Origin: Pseudomonas hygromyciniae
GTDB lineage: Bacteria; Pseudomonadota; Gammaproteobacteria; Pseudomonadales; Pseudomonadaceae
DNA: 64,000 nucleotides
Direction of reading: 5' to 3'
Assembly (NCBI RefSeq): GCF_016925675.1
Contig: NZ_CP070506.1
Coordinates: 2,292,501-2,356,500, forward strand
Part shown: piece by piece, positions 1 through 8,566 of the stretch
How the letters are laid out: each line of letters begins with the position of its first letter
Numbering within the stretch: the first letter of the stretch is position 1
The notes under the pieces: model-generated
What the model was told of the DNA's origin: nothing
Database searches by the model: none
The model's input: only the letters and a program-made list of their open reading frames with translations
Program-made: the position numbers and the translations under genes

Positions 1-28
1 CGATGGCCAACCCTCCCAGGCGTTTCAT
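1..28 (-). CDS. Start of an unidentified gene, cut by window edge
   Basis: An ATG on the minus strand at 28 overlaps the TGA of the ferredoxin-like gene upstream, in the ATGA arrangement typical of translationally coupled genes. Only nine codons (reading MKRLGGLAI) remain in the window. A cobalamin or metal uptake component would fit the neighbours, but that is inference from context only. Confidence 0.35.
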
Positions 29-384
29 GGGCGCTCCCGGATCAACAGTTCTTCGACCACTTCACCGCCCACCAGATGCACATCCACCAGGCGCACGGCA
101 TCGGCCTTGCTGTGTATCCCATACCAGCAGCGCTCCGGGTAGACCGTGAGCACCGGCCCCAGGTTGCACGGGAACTGGCAATGGGTGCGCGTCAGCAATA
201 CGCCGCCGGGCACTTCGATGCGCTGGTGCTCCAAGAGACGTCGGCGCAGGGTTTTCCATAGCTGCAAGGCGCCCCGCTGGGTGCAGCGCGGGCCAGTACA
301 CAGCAGCACATGGCGGGCATGCTCAGGGATATGGGACCAGTCGGGGTGGGTGTCCACCCCGTCGATTTGGCTGATTTCAGTCAT
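25..384 (-). CDS. Thioredoxin-like [2Fe-2S] ferredoxin family protein
   Basis: A 119-residue soluble protein. Four cysteines sit as C29-x4-C34 and C69-x3-C73, the spacing of the thioredoxin-fold [2Fe-2S] ferredoxins, so it probably carries one iron-sulfur cluster and acts in the cytoplasm. Its start overlaps the stop of the upstream TonB receptor by one base (TGATG), so the two are coupled, and it overlaps the next gene by ATGA. The operon therefore lies under the cobalamin riboswitch at about 2.5 kb. A redox role in cobalamin or cobalt handling is inferred from that position; no substrate can be read from the sequence. Confidence 0.8.
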   Translation of the reverse strand: MTEISQIDGVDTHPDWSHIPEHARHVLLCTGPRCTQRGALQLWKTLRRRLLEHQRIEVPGGVLLTRTHCQFPCNLGPVLTVYPERCWYGIHSKADAVRLVDVHLVGGEVVEELLIRERP

Positions 385-2324
385 CAGAAGCGATACGTGT
401 AACGCACCTCAGAGGTGAACGGTCGGCCCAGGTTGTCGACATTGCTGGAGCGGCTGGTGACGTAGTCTCGGTCGAACAGGTTTTCTACCAGCAGGCTTAC
501 GCGGTGCTGGTGGGCGTTGTCGAGGTAGCGATAGGCGTCGGCGTCCACCACCGAATAGTGGCCGTATTCGACTCTTTTCGAGCTGATCACATCGTGGATA
601 TAGCGGATGGCCGCGCCGGCGCCCCACAGGCGATTCTGTGATTCGAACCCCACCCGCGAGCGGGCGAAGAAGCTCGGCACATCATTGATGGTCACCCCGG
701 CACGCGACTCGGTCAGGTTGCGGGTCATGTCCGCCTGCAGGCTCCACTGCTCGTTGAGCGCCCACTTGGCATCGGCTTCGAAGCCGCGCACCTGGATCTG
801 GCCCTGGCCGTTGACCCACTGGATAGCGTCCAGGGTAATCAAGTCGGTGATCTTGCGCTTGAACAGGGTCACGCTGGCGCTGAACTCGCGGTCGGCCAGC
901 AGGCCCTTGTAGTCCAGGCCCAGCTCGGCGTTGCGGCTTTTCTCCGGCTTGAGGTTGCGGTTGCCGAGCTCGTCGCCGGGTTCGTTGACGAACAGTTGCT
1001 CGGCATTGGGCAGCTTGTAGGCCGTACCGTACTGGCCGCGCAGGGCCCAGTTGGCGTTGAGGTCGTAGAGCGAGGTGAGCATGCCGACTGTGGCGCTGTC
1101 GCCGCCGCTCATGGTTTCGTGGCGCACGCCAAGGCTCGGGTGCCAGTCGGGCAGGGCGTCGATCTGCGGGCGCAACTGGGTGTACAAGGCGTGGGCTTCG
1201 GCCTTGTTGTTATCGATGACCAGCACGTCGTCCTGGCCCTTGAACCACTGGTTGTCGGAACCGAACACCAGCACATGGCCGCCCGCAAGCTCGGCCTTGC
1301 CTTCGGCCTGCACGCCCCAGTCGGTAAAGCCCCAGTAGTCGTTGTGATTGCGCACCACGGTGCCGCCGTTGGCGGTGTTGTTGATCCGTGAGTAGCGGGT
1401 ATCCCAGTCGTTGATATGGCCCTTGACGAAGTAGCTCAGCCGCTCGTTGATGCTCTGTTCGAAGGTCGCCGTGGCAATTTGCTGCACGCGGTCGTTGGTG
1501 GTCTTGCGGTTGTGGGTGGCGCGGGCGAAGTCCAGGTTGGCGTCGGTGTACTGGTAAAACAGCTCCAGGCGCGAGTCATCGCCCAAGGACTGGATGGCCT
1601 TGGCGCCGAGTGTGGTGACTTCGTAGGAGCGTTTCTTGTCAGTGACGTTGCTCATGTCGCGGTTGCGAAACGGCTGGTAGCCCTCGGACACGTTATGGCT
1701 GACATAGGCCAGCAAGCCCAGGTCGCCCAGGCCATTGCTGAAAATTCGCTCGGCCCGGGCGTCGCCGGTGGTACCGCCAAAGGTATCGACGCCCAGGTTG
1801 GTTTCGCCGGATACGTCGCGCGTCTGCGGGCTGCGGGTGACGATGTTGATGACCCCCGCCACGGCCTGGGTGCCGAACAGCAGGCTCTGGCCGCCCTTGA
1901 GCACTTCGATGCGTTCCACGGCGTTGGCCGGCAAGGTATCCAGGTACAGGCCACCGTACAGGCGGTTGTTCAGGCGTACGCCGTCGAGCAGGATCAGGGT
2001 GTCGTCATTGCGCCCGCCCAACAGGGAATAGGTGCCGTAGTCGAACGGGCCGTTTTTCGGGGCCACGTAGAAACCGGGGATGAACATCTGCATCGCCCGC
2101 GTGATATCGGCACTGGGGCCGGCGCGTTCGATCTGTTCGCGGGTGACGATCTCGACTTTGCTGCCGTATTGGGCCATGTCGGCGACGGTGGTGGATTCCA
2201 CCGACGGCGCGGAAACGGTCTGTGCCTTGAGTTCCAGGGCGCTATTGTCAGCGAGTAGCAGGGGACTGAACAGACAACCCAACAGCAAGGTTGGGCCAGA
2301 AGTGACGCCGCGTTGAAAAATCAT
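384..2324 (-). CDS. BtuB-like TonB-dependent outer-membrane receptor
   Basis: A 646-residue outer-membrane receptor. The start at 2324 was chosen because it is followed by a hydrophobic signal peptide (about residues 10-26, ending near LLLADNS); the open frame extends further upstream but through the riboswitch. The plug domain (about 50-170) contains the usual RIEVLKGGQSLLFGTQA segment and the barrel ends in an aromatic residue (YTYRF). The length is close to BtuB and much shorter than siderophore receptors. With a cobalamin riboswitch directly upstream, vitamin B12 or another corrinoid is the likely substrate. The next gene (ferredoxin) is coupled to it. Confidence 0.88.
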   Translation of the reverse strand: MIFQRGVTSGPTLLLGCLFSPLLLADNSALELKAQTVSAPSVESTTVADMAQYGSKVEIVTREQIERAGPSADITRAMQMFIPGFYVAPKNGPFDYGTYSLLGGRNDDTLILLDGVRLNNRLYGGLYLDTLPANAVERIEVLKGGQSLLFGTQAVAGVINIVTRSPQTRDVSGETNLGVDTFGGTTGDARAERIFSNGLGDLGLLAYVSHNVSEGYQPFRNRDMSNVTDKKRSYEVTTLGAKAIQSLGDDSRLELFYQYTDANLDFARATHNRKTTNDRVQQIATATFEQSINERLSYFVKGHINDWDTRYSRINNTANGGTVVRNHNDYWGFTDWGVQAEGKAELAGGHVLVFGSDNQWFKGQDDVLVIDNNKAEAHALYTQLRPQIDALPDWHPSLGVRHETMSGGDSATVGMLTSLYDLNANWALRGQYGTAYKLPNAEQLFVNEPGDELGNRNLKPEKSRNAELGLDYKGLLADREFSASVTLFKRKITDLITLDAIQWVNGQGQIQVRGFEADAKWALNEQWSLQADMTRNLTESRAGVTINDVPSFFARSRVGFESQNRLWGAGAAIRYIHDVISSKRVEYGHYSVVDADAYRYLDNAHQHRVSLLVENLFDRDYVTSRSSNVDNLGRPFTSEVRYTYRF

Positions 2325-2431
2325 AGTCTTCTCGAAAAGTATCTTCGCAGAAGCACGCAGGAGAAGGTATCGAGCACACGCCAATACCGGCCCATGCCCG
2401 CCCACCGCAGGATTTTGCCAAACAGAAATTC

Positions 2432-2606
2432 CAGGCCGGTCTCCGGGCTCTCGCGTATCGAACCCTTCACCTTCCCATGGCGTTCTAGCCACAGTGGTGT
2501 GTCGAAGGGGTCACGCGAATACCGTTGCGGGGGCAGCACCGGACTTGCTCGATCGAGCGTACCGGTTTCCCGTTTCACCCCATGCACGGCGGCATGAGGC
2601 ACCTGA
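2432..2606 (-). promoter_or_regulatory. Cobalamin riboswitch
   Basis: Read on the minus strand, the leader contains the conserved parts of the B12 aptamer in order: GGTGCC near 2600, GGTGAAACGGGAA near 2575, the B12-box GCTGCCCCCGCAACGG at about 2523-2540, a GCCACTGTGG-type arm near 2495 (order inverted as CCACTGTGGC), GGGAAGG near 2475, and GAGCCCGGAGACCGGCC at 2434-2450. About 107 bases separate it from the receptor start and should hold the expression platform. It is expected to repress the receptor operon when adenosylcobalamin is abundant. The ends are approximate. Confidence 0.92.
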
Positions 2607-2723
2607 AACAGGGCGGCATCTGAACATTCCAGCAACCGTTGGTCAACTTCTCTAGTGGTCGAACCGGTGGGTCTGGATCGTTGTAATATGTTTGCTTCGC
2701 TTGATCACCAGAGCCGCACGTCC

Positions 2724-3275
2724 ATGCAGAGCACCCGATTGACGCTGATTTGCCATGGTGCGACACGTGCGCAAAAGCGTGGGCATTTCGCCCTTGATGA
2801 AGCCTTGGAAACGCCGCCGTCGCCCTTGAGTCTGGCCGCACGTTTCAAAAAAGCGCCACGCCTGTTGTGCGGGCCTGAGACCAGGACCCGGCAAACGGCG
2901 ACGCTGTTCGGTGAGCACGCGACGATTGATGACGGGTTGCGCGATATGGATGTCGGTCATTGGCGCGGCCTGGATATCAATGACATCGACCGCGACGAAC
3001 TGACGACCTGGCTCACCGACAGCGCCAGCGCGCCTCATTGTGGCGAGTCAGTGCTGCAGTTGTGCGAGCGCGTCAGCCAGTGGCTGGAAAACCTCACAGC
3101 GCAGCCCGGCCATGTGCTGGCGGTGACGCACCCATCGGTGATTCGTGCCGCTTTGCTTCATGTCATGCAAGCACCCATCGCTATGTTTTACCTGATTGAT
3201 GTGGAGCCGCTGTCGTCCACCGAACTGCACTTCAACAACGTCTGGCGTCTGCGCCTGGAAACGCACAAGACCTGA
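2724..3275 (+). CDS. Histidine phosphatase family protein (CobC-like)
   Basis: A 183-residue protein of the histidine phosphatase (phosphoglycerate mutase-like) superfamily. The N-terminal catalytic block reads LTLICHGAT, where families normally have R-H-G: the nucleophilic histidine is kept but the preceding arginine is a cysteine. The other landmarks are present: a GPETRTRQTA segment, an acidic MDVGHWRG segment, and the second catalytic histidine in AVTHPSVIRA. It is divergent from the riboswitch-controlled receptor operon and 47 bases upstream of cobF, which suggests a role in cobalamin synthesis such as alpha-ribazole phosphate dephosphorylation (CobC). That role is inferred from position. 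Start 2724 is preferred over upstream in-frame codons because homology begins there. Confidence 0.75.
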   Translation: MQSTRLTLICHGATRAQKRGHFALDEALETPPSPLSLAARFKKAPRLLCGPETRTRQTATLFGEHATIDDGLRDMDVGHWRGLDINDIDRDELTTWLTDSASAPHCGESVLQLCERVSQWLENLTAQPGHVLAVTHPSVIRAALLHVMQAPIAMFYLIDVEPLSSTELHFNNVWRLRLETHKT

Positions 3276-3322
3276 TCGGCGCGAACATGGCAAAATCCCG
3301 GCCCCGCACAGAGAACACCCCC

Positions 3323-4078
3323 ATGAAAAAAATCCTGATCATCGGCATTGGCGCCGGCAACCCCGACTACATCACGATGCAGGCGGTGAAAGCGCTTAAC
3401 CGCACCGACGTGTTTTTCCTGATGGACAAGGGCCAGAGCAAGGACAAGCTGATCGACCTGCGCCGGGAAATCTGCCAGACCTATATCGACGCCGGGCATG
3501 CCTACCGCTTTGTCGAAGCCGACTGCCCCGAGCGTGTGCGCGGCGAGATCGACTACACCACGGCGGTGCAGGATCTGAACCGCGACAAGCAGCAGACGTT
3601 CGAGCGGATGATCAACGAACACATGGCCGACGGTGAAGTGGGCGCTTTCCTGGCTTGGGGCGATCCGGCGTTGTACGACAGCACGATCCGTATCCTGCAG
3701 GCGATCCTGGCCAGTGGCAGCTGCGTGTTTGAGTTCGAGGTCATCCCCGGGATCACCAGCGTCCAGGTTCTGGCGGCCCAGCATAAGGTGCCATTGAACC
3801 GCATCGGCCGCTCCATCGAGATCACCACCGGGCGCCGGCTGGCGGCGGGGCAGGCCAGTGATGCCGATACGCTGGTGGTGATGCTGGATGCCGAGGACTC
3901 TTACCGGAGCGCGGATCAGCAGATGGACATCTACTGGGGCGCTTACCTGGGTACGCCGGATGAAATCCTGATCAGCGGCAAGGTGGCCGAAGTGGCCGGG
4001 GAAATCGAGCGCGTGCGCAAGGCGGCGCGCGAGGCCAATGGCTGGATCATGGATACTTACCTGCTGCGCAAGCCTTAG
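3323..4078 (+). CDS. cobF: Precorrin-6A synthase (deacetylating)
   Basis: A 251-residue SAM-dependent methyltransferase that methylates C-1 of precorrin-5 with loss of acetate, giving precorrin-6A in the aerobic cobalamin pathway. The N-terminus has the glycine-rich GIGAGNP motif of tetrapyrrole methylases and CobF-type continuation (YITMQAVKALN). The SAM-binding region follows (FLAWGDPALYDS, then EVIPGITSVQVLA). The length matches CobF. The start at 3323 is preceded by an A-rich, weak ribosome site; the open frame 36 bases further upstream lacks homology. It follows the phosphatase gene closely and is probably co-transcribed with it. Downstream lies a REPIN. Confidence 0.93.
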   Translation: MKKILIIGIGAGNPDYITMQAVKALNRTDVFFLMDKGQSKDKLIDLRREICQTYIDAGHAYRFVEADCPERVRGEIDYTTAVQDLNRDKQQTFERMINEHMADGEVGAFLAWGDPALYDSTIRILQAILASGSCVFEFEVIPGITSVQVLAAQHKVPLNRIGRSIEITTGRRLAAGQASDADTLVVMLDAEDSYRSADQQMDIYWGAYLGTPDEILISGKVAEVAGEIERVRKAAREANGWIMDTYLLRKP

Positions 4079-4110
4079 GCGTTCTGGCTGTTGGAATGCA
4101 ATCAAAAAAA

Positions 4111-4200
4111 TGTGGGAGCGGGCTTGCTCGCGAAAGCGGCGGATCAGTCAGTCGATGTATTGACTGACACACCGCTTTCGCGAGCAAGCCCGCTCCCACA
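4111..4200. repeat. REPIN (inverted REP pair), copy 1
   Basis: A 90-bp inverted pair: GTGGGAGCGGGCTTGCTCGC opens it and the reverse complement closes it, around a variable centre of about 30 bases. It lies between convergent genes (cobF and the DcrB-like gene). It belongs to the same family as the copies at 14.5, 34.6 and 37.9 kb. Confidence 0.93.
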
Positions 4201-4229
4201 TTGGATGTTTGTTGTTTGACCTGGCGGGG

Positions 4230-4814
4230 TTATTTGCCGCTGGTGATCTGCCTTACCAGCAACTCATGCCCCTTCACATCGTCCGCCCGGGAAATGGCCT
4301 GGATCACCAGCAACCGGTTGCCAGAGCCGGCGAGGAAGGTCGAGTTCAAGGTCTTGCCGCCGCCCATTTTGGCGGTGCCATCGACCTGGCGCAGGCCCAC
4401 GCCCTTGATCAGCAGTTTCTTCTGCGCCAGTTTTTTGTAGTCCGGCAGGCTGGTGCCTACGTCCTTTAGGAAACCTTCAACCGCGCTATCAAGAAACTGC
4501 GGTTCGTTGTCCTGCAGGTCGATGCCGTCATTGCGCAAGGTCTGGGCCACCACCACCACGCTTTTTGTCGCCTGGTTGATATACATCGTGCCGTTGGCGC
4601 CAGCGGTGCCCTGGGCTTGTGCGCCTGGGGGCAAGGCGTCGGCGACATAGCCTTTGGGCAGGGTGAACGTGAACTTGCCGTCCAGGGTCGAGACGATCTG
4701 GAAGTCATCCGGCGGCGCTGCGGCCGGCTTGGCGGCCGCGAACAGCGGGCTGGCGCCCAGGCTGACGGTCAGCGCCAGGGCCAGGCGGGCGGCGGTTTTG
4801 CTGAGGCTGAGCAT
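4230..4814 (-). CDS. DcrB-like periplasmic protein
   Basis: A 194-residue exported protein. A signal peptide covers about residues 1-24 (MLSLSKTAAR then a hydrophobic stretch ending SPLFAAA). The mature part has the LDGKFTFTLPKGYV segment and a later GNRLLVIQA segment, which resemble the DcrB/DUF1795 family (LDGKLSFSLP in Escherichia coli DcrB), though unlike DcrB there is no lipobox cysteine. The start at 4814 is picked for the signal peptide; the open frame runs 45 codons further into an inverted repeat. No enzyme motif is seen. It lies downstream of the Kef-type antiporter on the same strand, separated by a 14-bp perfect inverted repeat. Confidence 0.7.
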   Translation of the reverse strand: MLSLSKTAARLALALTVSLGASPLFAAAKPAAAPPDDFQIVSTLDGKFTFTLPKGYVADALPPGAQAQGTAGANGTMYINQATKSVVVVAQTLRNDGIDLQDNEPQFLDSAVEGFLKDVGTSLPDYKKLAQKKLLIKGVGLRQVDGTAKMGGGKTLNSTFLAGSGNRLLVIQAISRADDVKGHELLVRQITSGK

Positions 4815-4830
4815 GAGGTCTTCCAATGGG

Positions 4831-4878
4831 TGAACGAAATTGCGGCATATTCTGTCAGAAAATTCGCAATTTCGTTCA
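4831..4878. repeat. Perfect 14-bp inverted repeat with nested palindrome
   Basis: TGAACGAAATTGCG (4831-4844) is repeated as its exact reverse complement at 4865-4878. Inside the 20-base spacer there is a second palindrome, TTCTG-T-CAGAA at about 4850-4860. It sits in the 73-base gap between the Kef-type gene stop and the DcrB-like start. It lacks the T-run of an intrinsic terminator on either strand and does not match the REP families of the window. Confidence 0.8.
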
Positions 4879-4887
4879 GGTCCATCC

Positions 4888-6696
4888 TCAGACCTTCCCG
4901 GACTCTTCCTCAAGGCGGTCCATTTCAAACAAACGGGCCAGTTCGGCACGGGATTCCTGGGCCGACTGCATCACCTTGGCTGCATCGTCATACACCGCGT
5001 GCTGGGCGGTCAGCAGTTGCAGGTCGTGATGCTTGAAGCGGTTGATCCGCGCATCGGCCTGGGCCTCGCTCAGGCCCAGGCCGACCAAGGTGCGGCGGCT
5101 CATTTCCAGGCTGGAGTAGAAAGTTTCGCGCACCGGTGACGCGTCCAGGTCCACCAGACGATGCACGTGCTGGCGGTTACGGGCACGGGCGATGATTTTC
5201 ATGTGCGGGTAGAGGTTGCGCACCAGCTCGGCGGTCTTGATGTTGATTTCCGGGTCATCCATGGCGATGACCACGTACTCGGCCTGGTCGACCTTCGCGG
5301 CATGCAGGATTTCCGGGCGCTGGGGATCACCGTAAAACACCGGCATGCCGCCGAAACTGCGGGTCAGCTCGATGGTTTCCACCGAGGTGTCGAGGGCGAT
5401 AAACGAGATGTTCTGGGCCCGCAGGATCCGCGCCACGATCTGGCCCATACGGCCCATGCCCGCGATCACCACCCGGGGCGCGTCGCTCTCGATGGCGCGG
5501 TACTCTTCTGGCACTTCCACCGGTTTGGTCTTGGGTCGAAACAGCTTGGGGCACAGCAGCAACAGCAGCGGGGTGAGGGCCATCGACAGGGTGATGGTCA
5601 GCACTAACACGTCGTACAGGTGCGGAGCGAACAGGCCCTGGTCGCGGCCGATCTTGAACACCACGAAGGCAAACTCACCACCGGCCGCCAGCACCACACC
5701 CAGGCGCACTGCGCTCTCGCGGTTGAGTTCGCCGACCATCTGCCCGACCGCGTACAGCAGCGGCAACTTGATAGCGATCAGCAGCAGGGTCAGCCCCAGC
5801 ACCACAAAGGGCGTGCTTAACAACAGGCCGATATTGGCGCCCATGCCCACGCTGATAAAGAACAGCCCCAGCAACAGGCCTTTGAACGGCTCGATTTGTG
5901 ATTCCAGCTCGTGGCGGTATTCGGAGTCGGCCAGCAGCAGGCCGGCGAGGAACGCGCCGAGGGCCATGGACACCCCCACCAGTTCCATCAGCCAGGCCGT
6001 GCCGATCACCACCAGCAGCGCGGTGGCGGTGGATACTTCGCGAAGGCCGGTCTTGGCGACGATGCGAAACACCGGGCGCAGCAAGTAGCGACCGCCGATG
6101 ATCACCACGGCGATGCTGCCCAATACCTGCAAACCGTGGTTCAGGTCCTGGGCGGCGGTGGTGGTGTGGTCGCTGCCGGCCAGCAGCGGCACCATGGCAA
6201 TCAGTGGGATCGCCGCGATGTCCTGGAACAGCAGGATCGCAAAGGCCAGGCGTCCGTGGGGGCTGTTCAGCTCCTTGCGTTCGGCCAGGCTTTGCAGGCC
6301 GAAGGCAGTGGAGGACAGCGCCAGCCCCAGACCCAGCACAATCGCGCTGTTCCATGACTGGCCAAATGCCCAGAGCGCCACTGCGCCCATCACCATGGCG
6401 GTCAACAACACTTGCGCCAGGCCTACGCCAAACACCGCCTTGCGCATCACCCACAGGCGTTTGGGCGACAGTTCCAGGCCAATGATGAACAGCAACAACA
6501 CCACGCCCAGCTCGGAGAACTGCGCGACGCTTTGCGGGTTGCCCACCAGGCCCAGTACCGAAGGGCCGATGATCACACCGGCGAACAGATAGCCCAGCAC
6601 CGCCCCCAATTGCAGGCGCTTGGCCAGGGGGACGGTCAGTACGGCGGCCAACAGGAACACCACGGCCGCTTGTAACAGGTTGCCTTCATGGGGCAT
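4888..6696 (-). CDS. CPA2-family cation:proton antiporter, Kef/YbaL type
   Basis: A 602-residue inner-membrane protein. Residues about 5-380 form 12-13 hydrophobic segments of the Na+/H+ exchanger fold, including the GYLFAGVIIGPSVLGLV and FQDIAAIPL stretches diagnostic of KefB/KefC/YbaL. A cytoplasmic TrkA-N (RCK) domain begins near residue 410 with the Rossmann motif VVIAGMGRMGQIVARIL and continues through YGDPQRPEIL. The family exchanges potassium (or glutathione-conjugate-gated K+) for protons. No KefF/KefG-type ancillary oxidoreductase lies beside it, so it may be a YbaL-type transporter. It is transcribed away from the DUF726 gene. Confidence 0.9.
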   Translation of the reverse strand: MPHEGNLLQAAVVFLLAAVLTVPLAKRLQLGAVLGYLFAGVIIGPSVLGLVGNPQSVAQFSELGVVLLLFIIGLELSPKRLWVMRKAVFGVGLAQVLLTAMVMGAVALWAFGQSWNSAIVLGLGLALSSTAFGLQSLAERKELNSPHGRLAFAILLFQDIAAIPLIAMVPLLAGSDHTTTAAQDLNHGLQVLGSIAVVIIGGRYLLRPVFRIVAKTGLREVSTATALLVVIGTAWLMELVGVSMALGAFLAGLLLADSEYRHELESQIEPFKGLLLGLFFISVGMGANIGLLLSTPFVVLGLTLLLIAIKLPLLYAVGQMVGELNRESAVRLGVVLAAGGEFAFVVFKIGRDQGLFAPHLYDVLVLTITLSMALTPLLLLLCPKLFRPKTKPVEVPEEYRAIESDAPRVVIAGMGRMGQIVARILRAQNISFIALDTSVETIELTRSFGGMPVFYGDPQRPEILHAAKVDQAEYVVIAMDDPEINIKTAELVRNLYPHMKIIARARNRQHVHRLVDLDASPVRETFYSSLEMSRRTLVGLGLSEAQADARINRFKHHDLQLLTAQHAVYDDAAKVMQSAQESRAELARLFEMDRLEEESGKV

Positions 6697-6877
6697 CGCT
6701 TACTCCAGGATCTTTGAGGCGAATCGATAGGGCGCTATTAGAACGCGGTTTGGCGATTTTGAATCTGAATTTTTACTAAACCATGGCCAGCGGGTGGCTC
6801 GGTCATCAGTAGGTTGCTGTCGACAGCCATCCACGCTGTTACTATCGCCCTCCGCCGTCACCAAGAGCCAGCGCCTC

Positions 6878-8453
6878 ATGCAACATCAGTGGGATGAAAT
6901 GCACCGCACCCGCAAGCCCTCGTTCGTGCTGTGCGGCGAGCCCCAGGGGCAGGTGCTCAATCTCTATGTCCATGGTTATTCCGCGTTTTTCAACCAGCAA
7001 CAGTTGGCCAGTTTCCAGGCGCAACTGGCGGGGATCGAAGGCTCGACCAACCTGATGCTGTTCTGGCCGGCCGGGCATTTCCTGGAAAACCTGTTCGCCC
7101 CCTTCAAGGACATCATTGCCTCGATGCTCGGCGGCGGCACCCTGGGCGCGGCGACCGTGGGCCTGGGCAAGGCGGTGGGCTATTTTCTCGACCACTACAA
7201 AAGTGTCGAGGCGCGGGTGGACGAAGTGGCCAGGACGCTGCTGGAGGAGCTGGCCAACTACCTGCATGCCGAGTCGATCGAGGTGCGCCAGATCAACCTG
7301 ATCGGCCATTCCCTGGGCGCTCGCCTGCTGGTCAAGAGCTTGCTGGCCAACCCGGAGCTGGCCCGGGAGCTGCCGCTCAATCACCTGTTGTTGATGGGCG
7401 GCGCGATTTGCACCTCCAGCCCCTGGGAGCAGGTCTCGGCGCCGCTCAAGGGGCGGGTGATCAACTGTCATTCCAGCAAGGACTGGGCCCTGGCGCTCAA
7501 GCCCGATGCCGAGCGCTGCATTGGCCGTTACGCCATTCCCCTGACCCCGTCCCTCAAGGGCAAAGTGACCAACGTGCATCTGGTCACCTTCGATCACGCC
7601 GCCTACTGGCCGCAGTTGAAGACCGTGGTGCAGTACACCGACTTGCTGCACGAACGCCGCGGCATGATCCGTGCCGACCAGCGCAGCGCCGAGGTGCGCT
7701 TTGCCGAAGAAGACGTGGACCTGTTGCCGGTGCTGCGTCAGGCCCGGGCGCCTGAGTTGCAGTTTCTCGCCGAACTGATGGCCGCCAAGCGCAGTGCGAC
7801 CATCGATGCCCAGGTGCGCGACCCATTGCGCCTCGCCATCGAGTTGCAGCGCATGGGCGGTGACAGCTTTATGAACCTGGCCCGTGGGCATGGGGGTGAG
7901 TTATCGCCAGTTGGCCCAGGATGTGGCCCTGCGCGTTGGTCTGAAGTTTGACCAGCCCATCGACAGCGTGGCCCTGGTGACCCTGGAAGAGCGGGTCGCC
8001 GAAACCCTGATCGAGCAGTACAAAGACAAACTCAGCCTGGCCGACCGCGCGGTGTTCGAGGCCGAACTCAGGGCCGCGGCGCAAAAGGAGCAGGGCTTTT
8101 TCAACCGATTCGATGTCGGCCGTTCGGCCACCACGGCCTTGAGCGGCACGGCGCTGGCCGGTTTGACCGGGTTCATTGTGCGGCGCGGTGCGGCCACGGC
8201 GATTCCGGTGGTGGGGCAGGCGTTGGCGGCGGCTATGCTGCTGGTGAGCGGGGTGCGGGCGTTTTCGGGGCCGGCGTATTCCATCACTACCCTGGCGGTG
8301 CTGGTGCTGGGAGTGATTCGCCAGCGTATGGAACGTGAGGCGCTGAATCAGGAAATGGATCTGGTGATGCAGGTGGTCGAGGCGTTTGATCTCCGTGGCG
8401 AGGGGGCTTGTCCCCCGTTGGGCTGCGTAGCAGCCCCAGTAAGCCTCACCTAG
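6878..8453 (+). pseudogene. DUF726-type alpha/beta-hydrolase-fold protein, frameshifted
   Basis: Two overlapping frames together give one protein of about 524 residues. The first (6878-7951) has an alpha/beta-hydrolase fold: a LYVHGYSAFF strand-turn, the nucleophile elbow IGHSLGARLL (Ser about residue 145) and a late histidine segment VTFDHAAYW, as in DUF726 proteins. It runs out of its frame at the FMNLARG segment. The homologous continuation (GVSYRQLAQDVALRVGL) is in the next frame from 7884. Deleting one G from 7886-7888 or 7892-7896 joins them. The second half ends in a hydrophobic, probably membrane-associated region (about 400-470). The last 15 or so codons (GEGACPPLG...) are read from a REP element. 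The start at 6878 is favoured over 6794 because the extra residues look non-coding. The break may be a sequencing error. Confidence 0.7.
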
Positions 8454-8527
8454 ATTTGTCAGATAGACCGAGATAGCAGGTTTTGGGGCTGCTGCGCAGC
8501 CCAGCGGGGGACAAGCCCCCTCGCCAC
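8395..8527. repeat. REP element pair, second family, copy 1
   Basis: An inverted pair opening with GTGGCGAGGGGGCTTGTCCC and closing with its reverse complement. It includes the inner GGGCTGCGTAGCAGCCCC and GGGGCTGCTGCGCAGCCC arms. It differs in sequence from the GTGGGAGC family and is shared with the element at 56.3 kb. It overlaps the end of the DUF726 reading frame and ends 39 bases before mntH. Confidence 0.85.
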
Positions 8528-8566
8528 CGGTAACACCGATACCCATATATTTGCCTGGTACCCAAC

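Noticed and set aside
1416..2258. A 280-codon plus-strand open frame within the BtuB-like gene
   Set aside because: It lies antisense to an intact receptor, has a low-complexity alanine/valine/glycine composition typical of GC-rich shadow frames, and has no ribosome site.
4831..4878. Inverted repeat as an intrinsic terminator
   Set aside because: The stem is perfect but there is no T-run on either side, and the loop of 20 bases is long.
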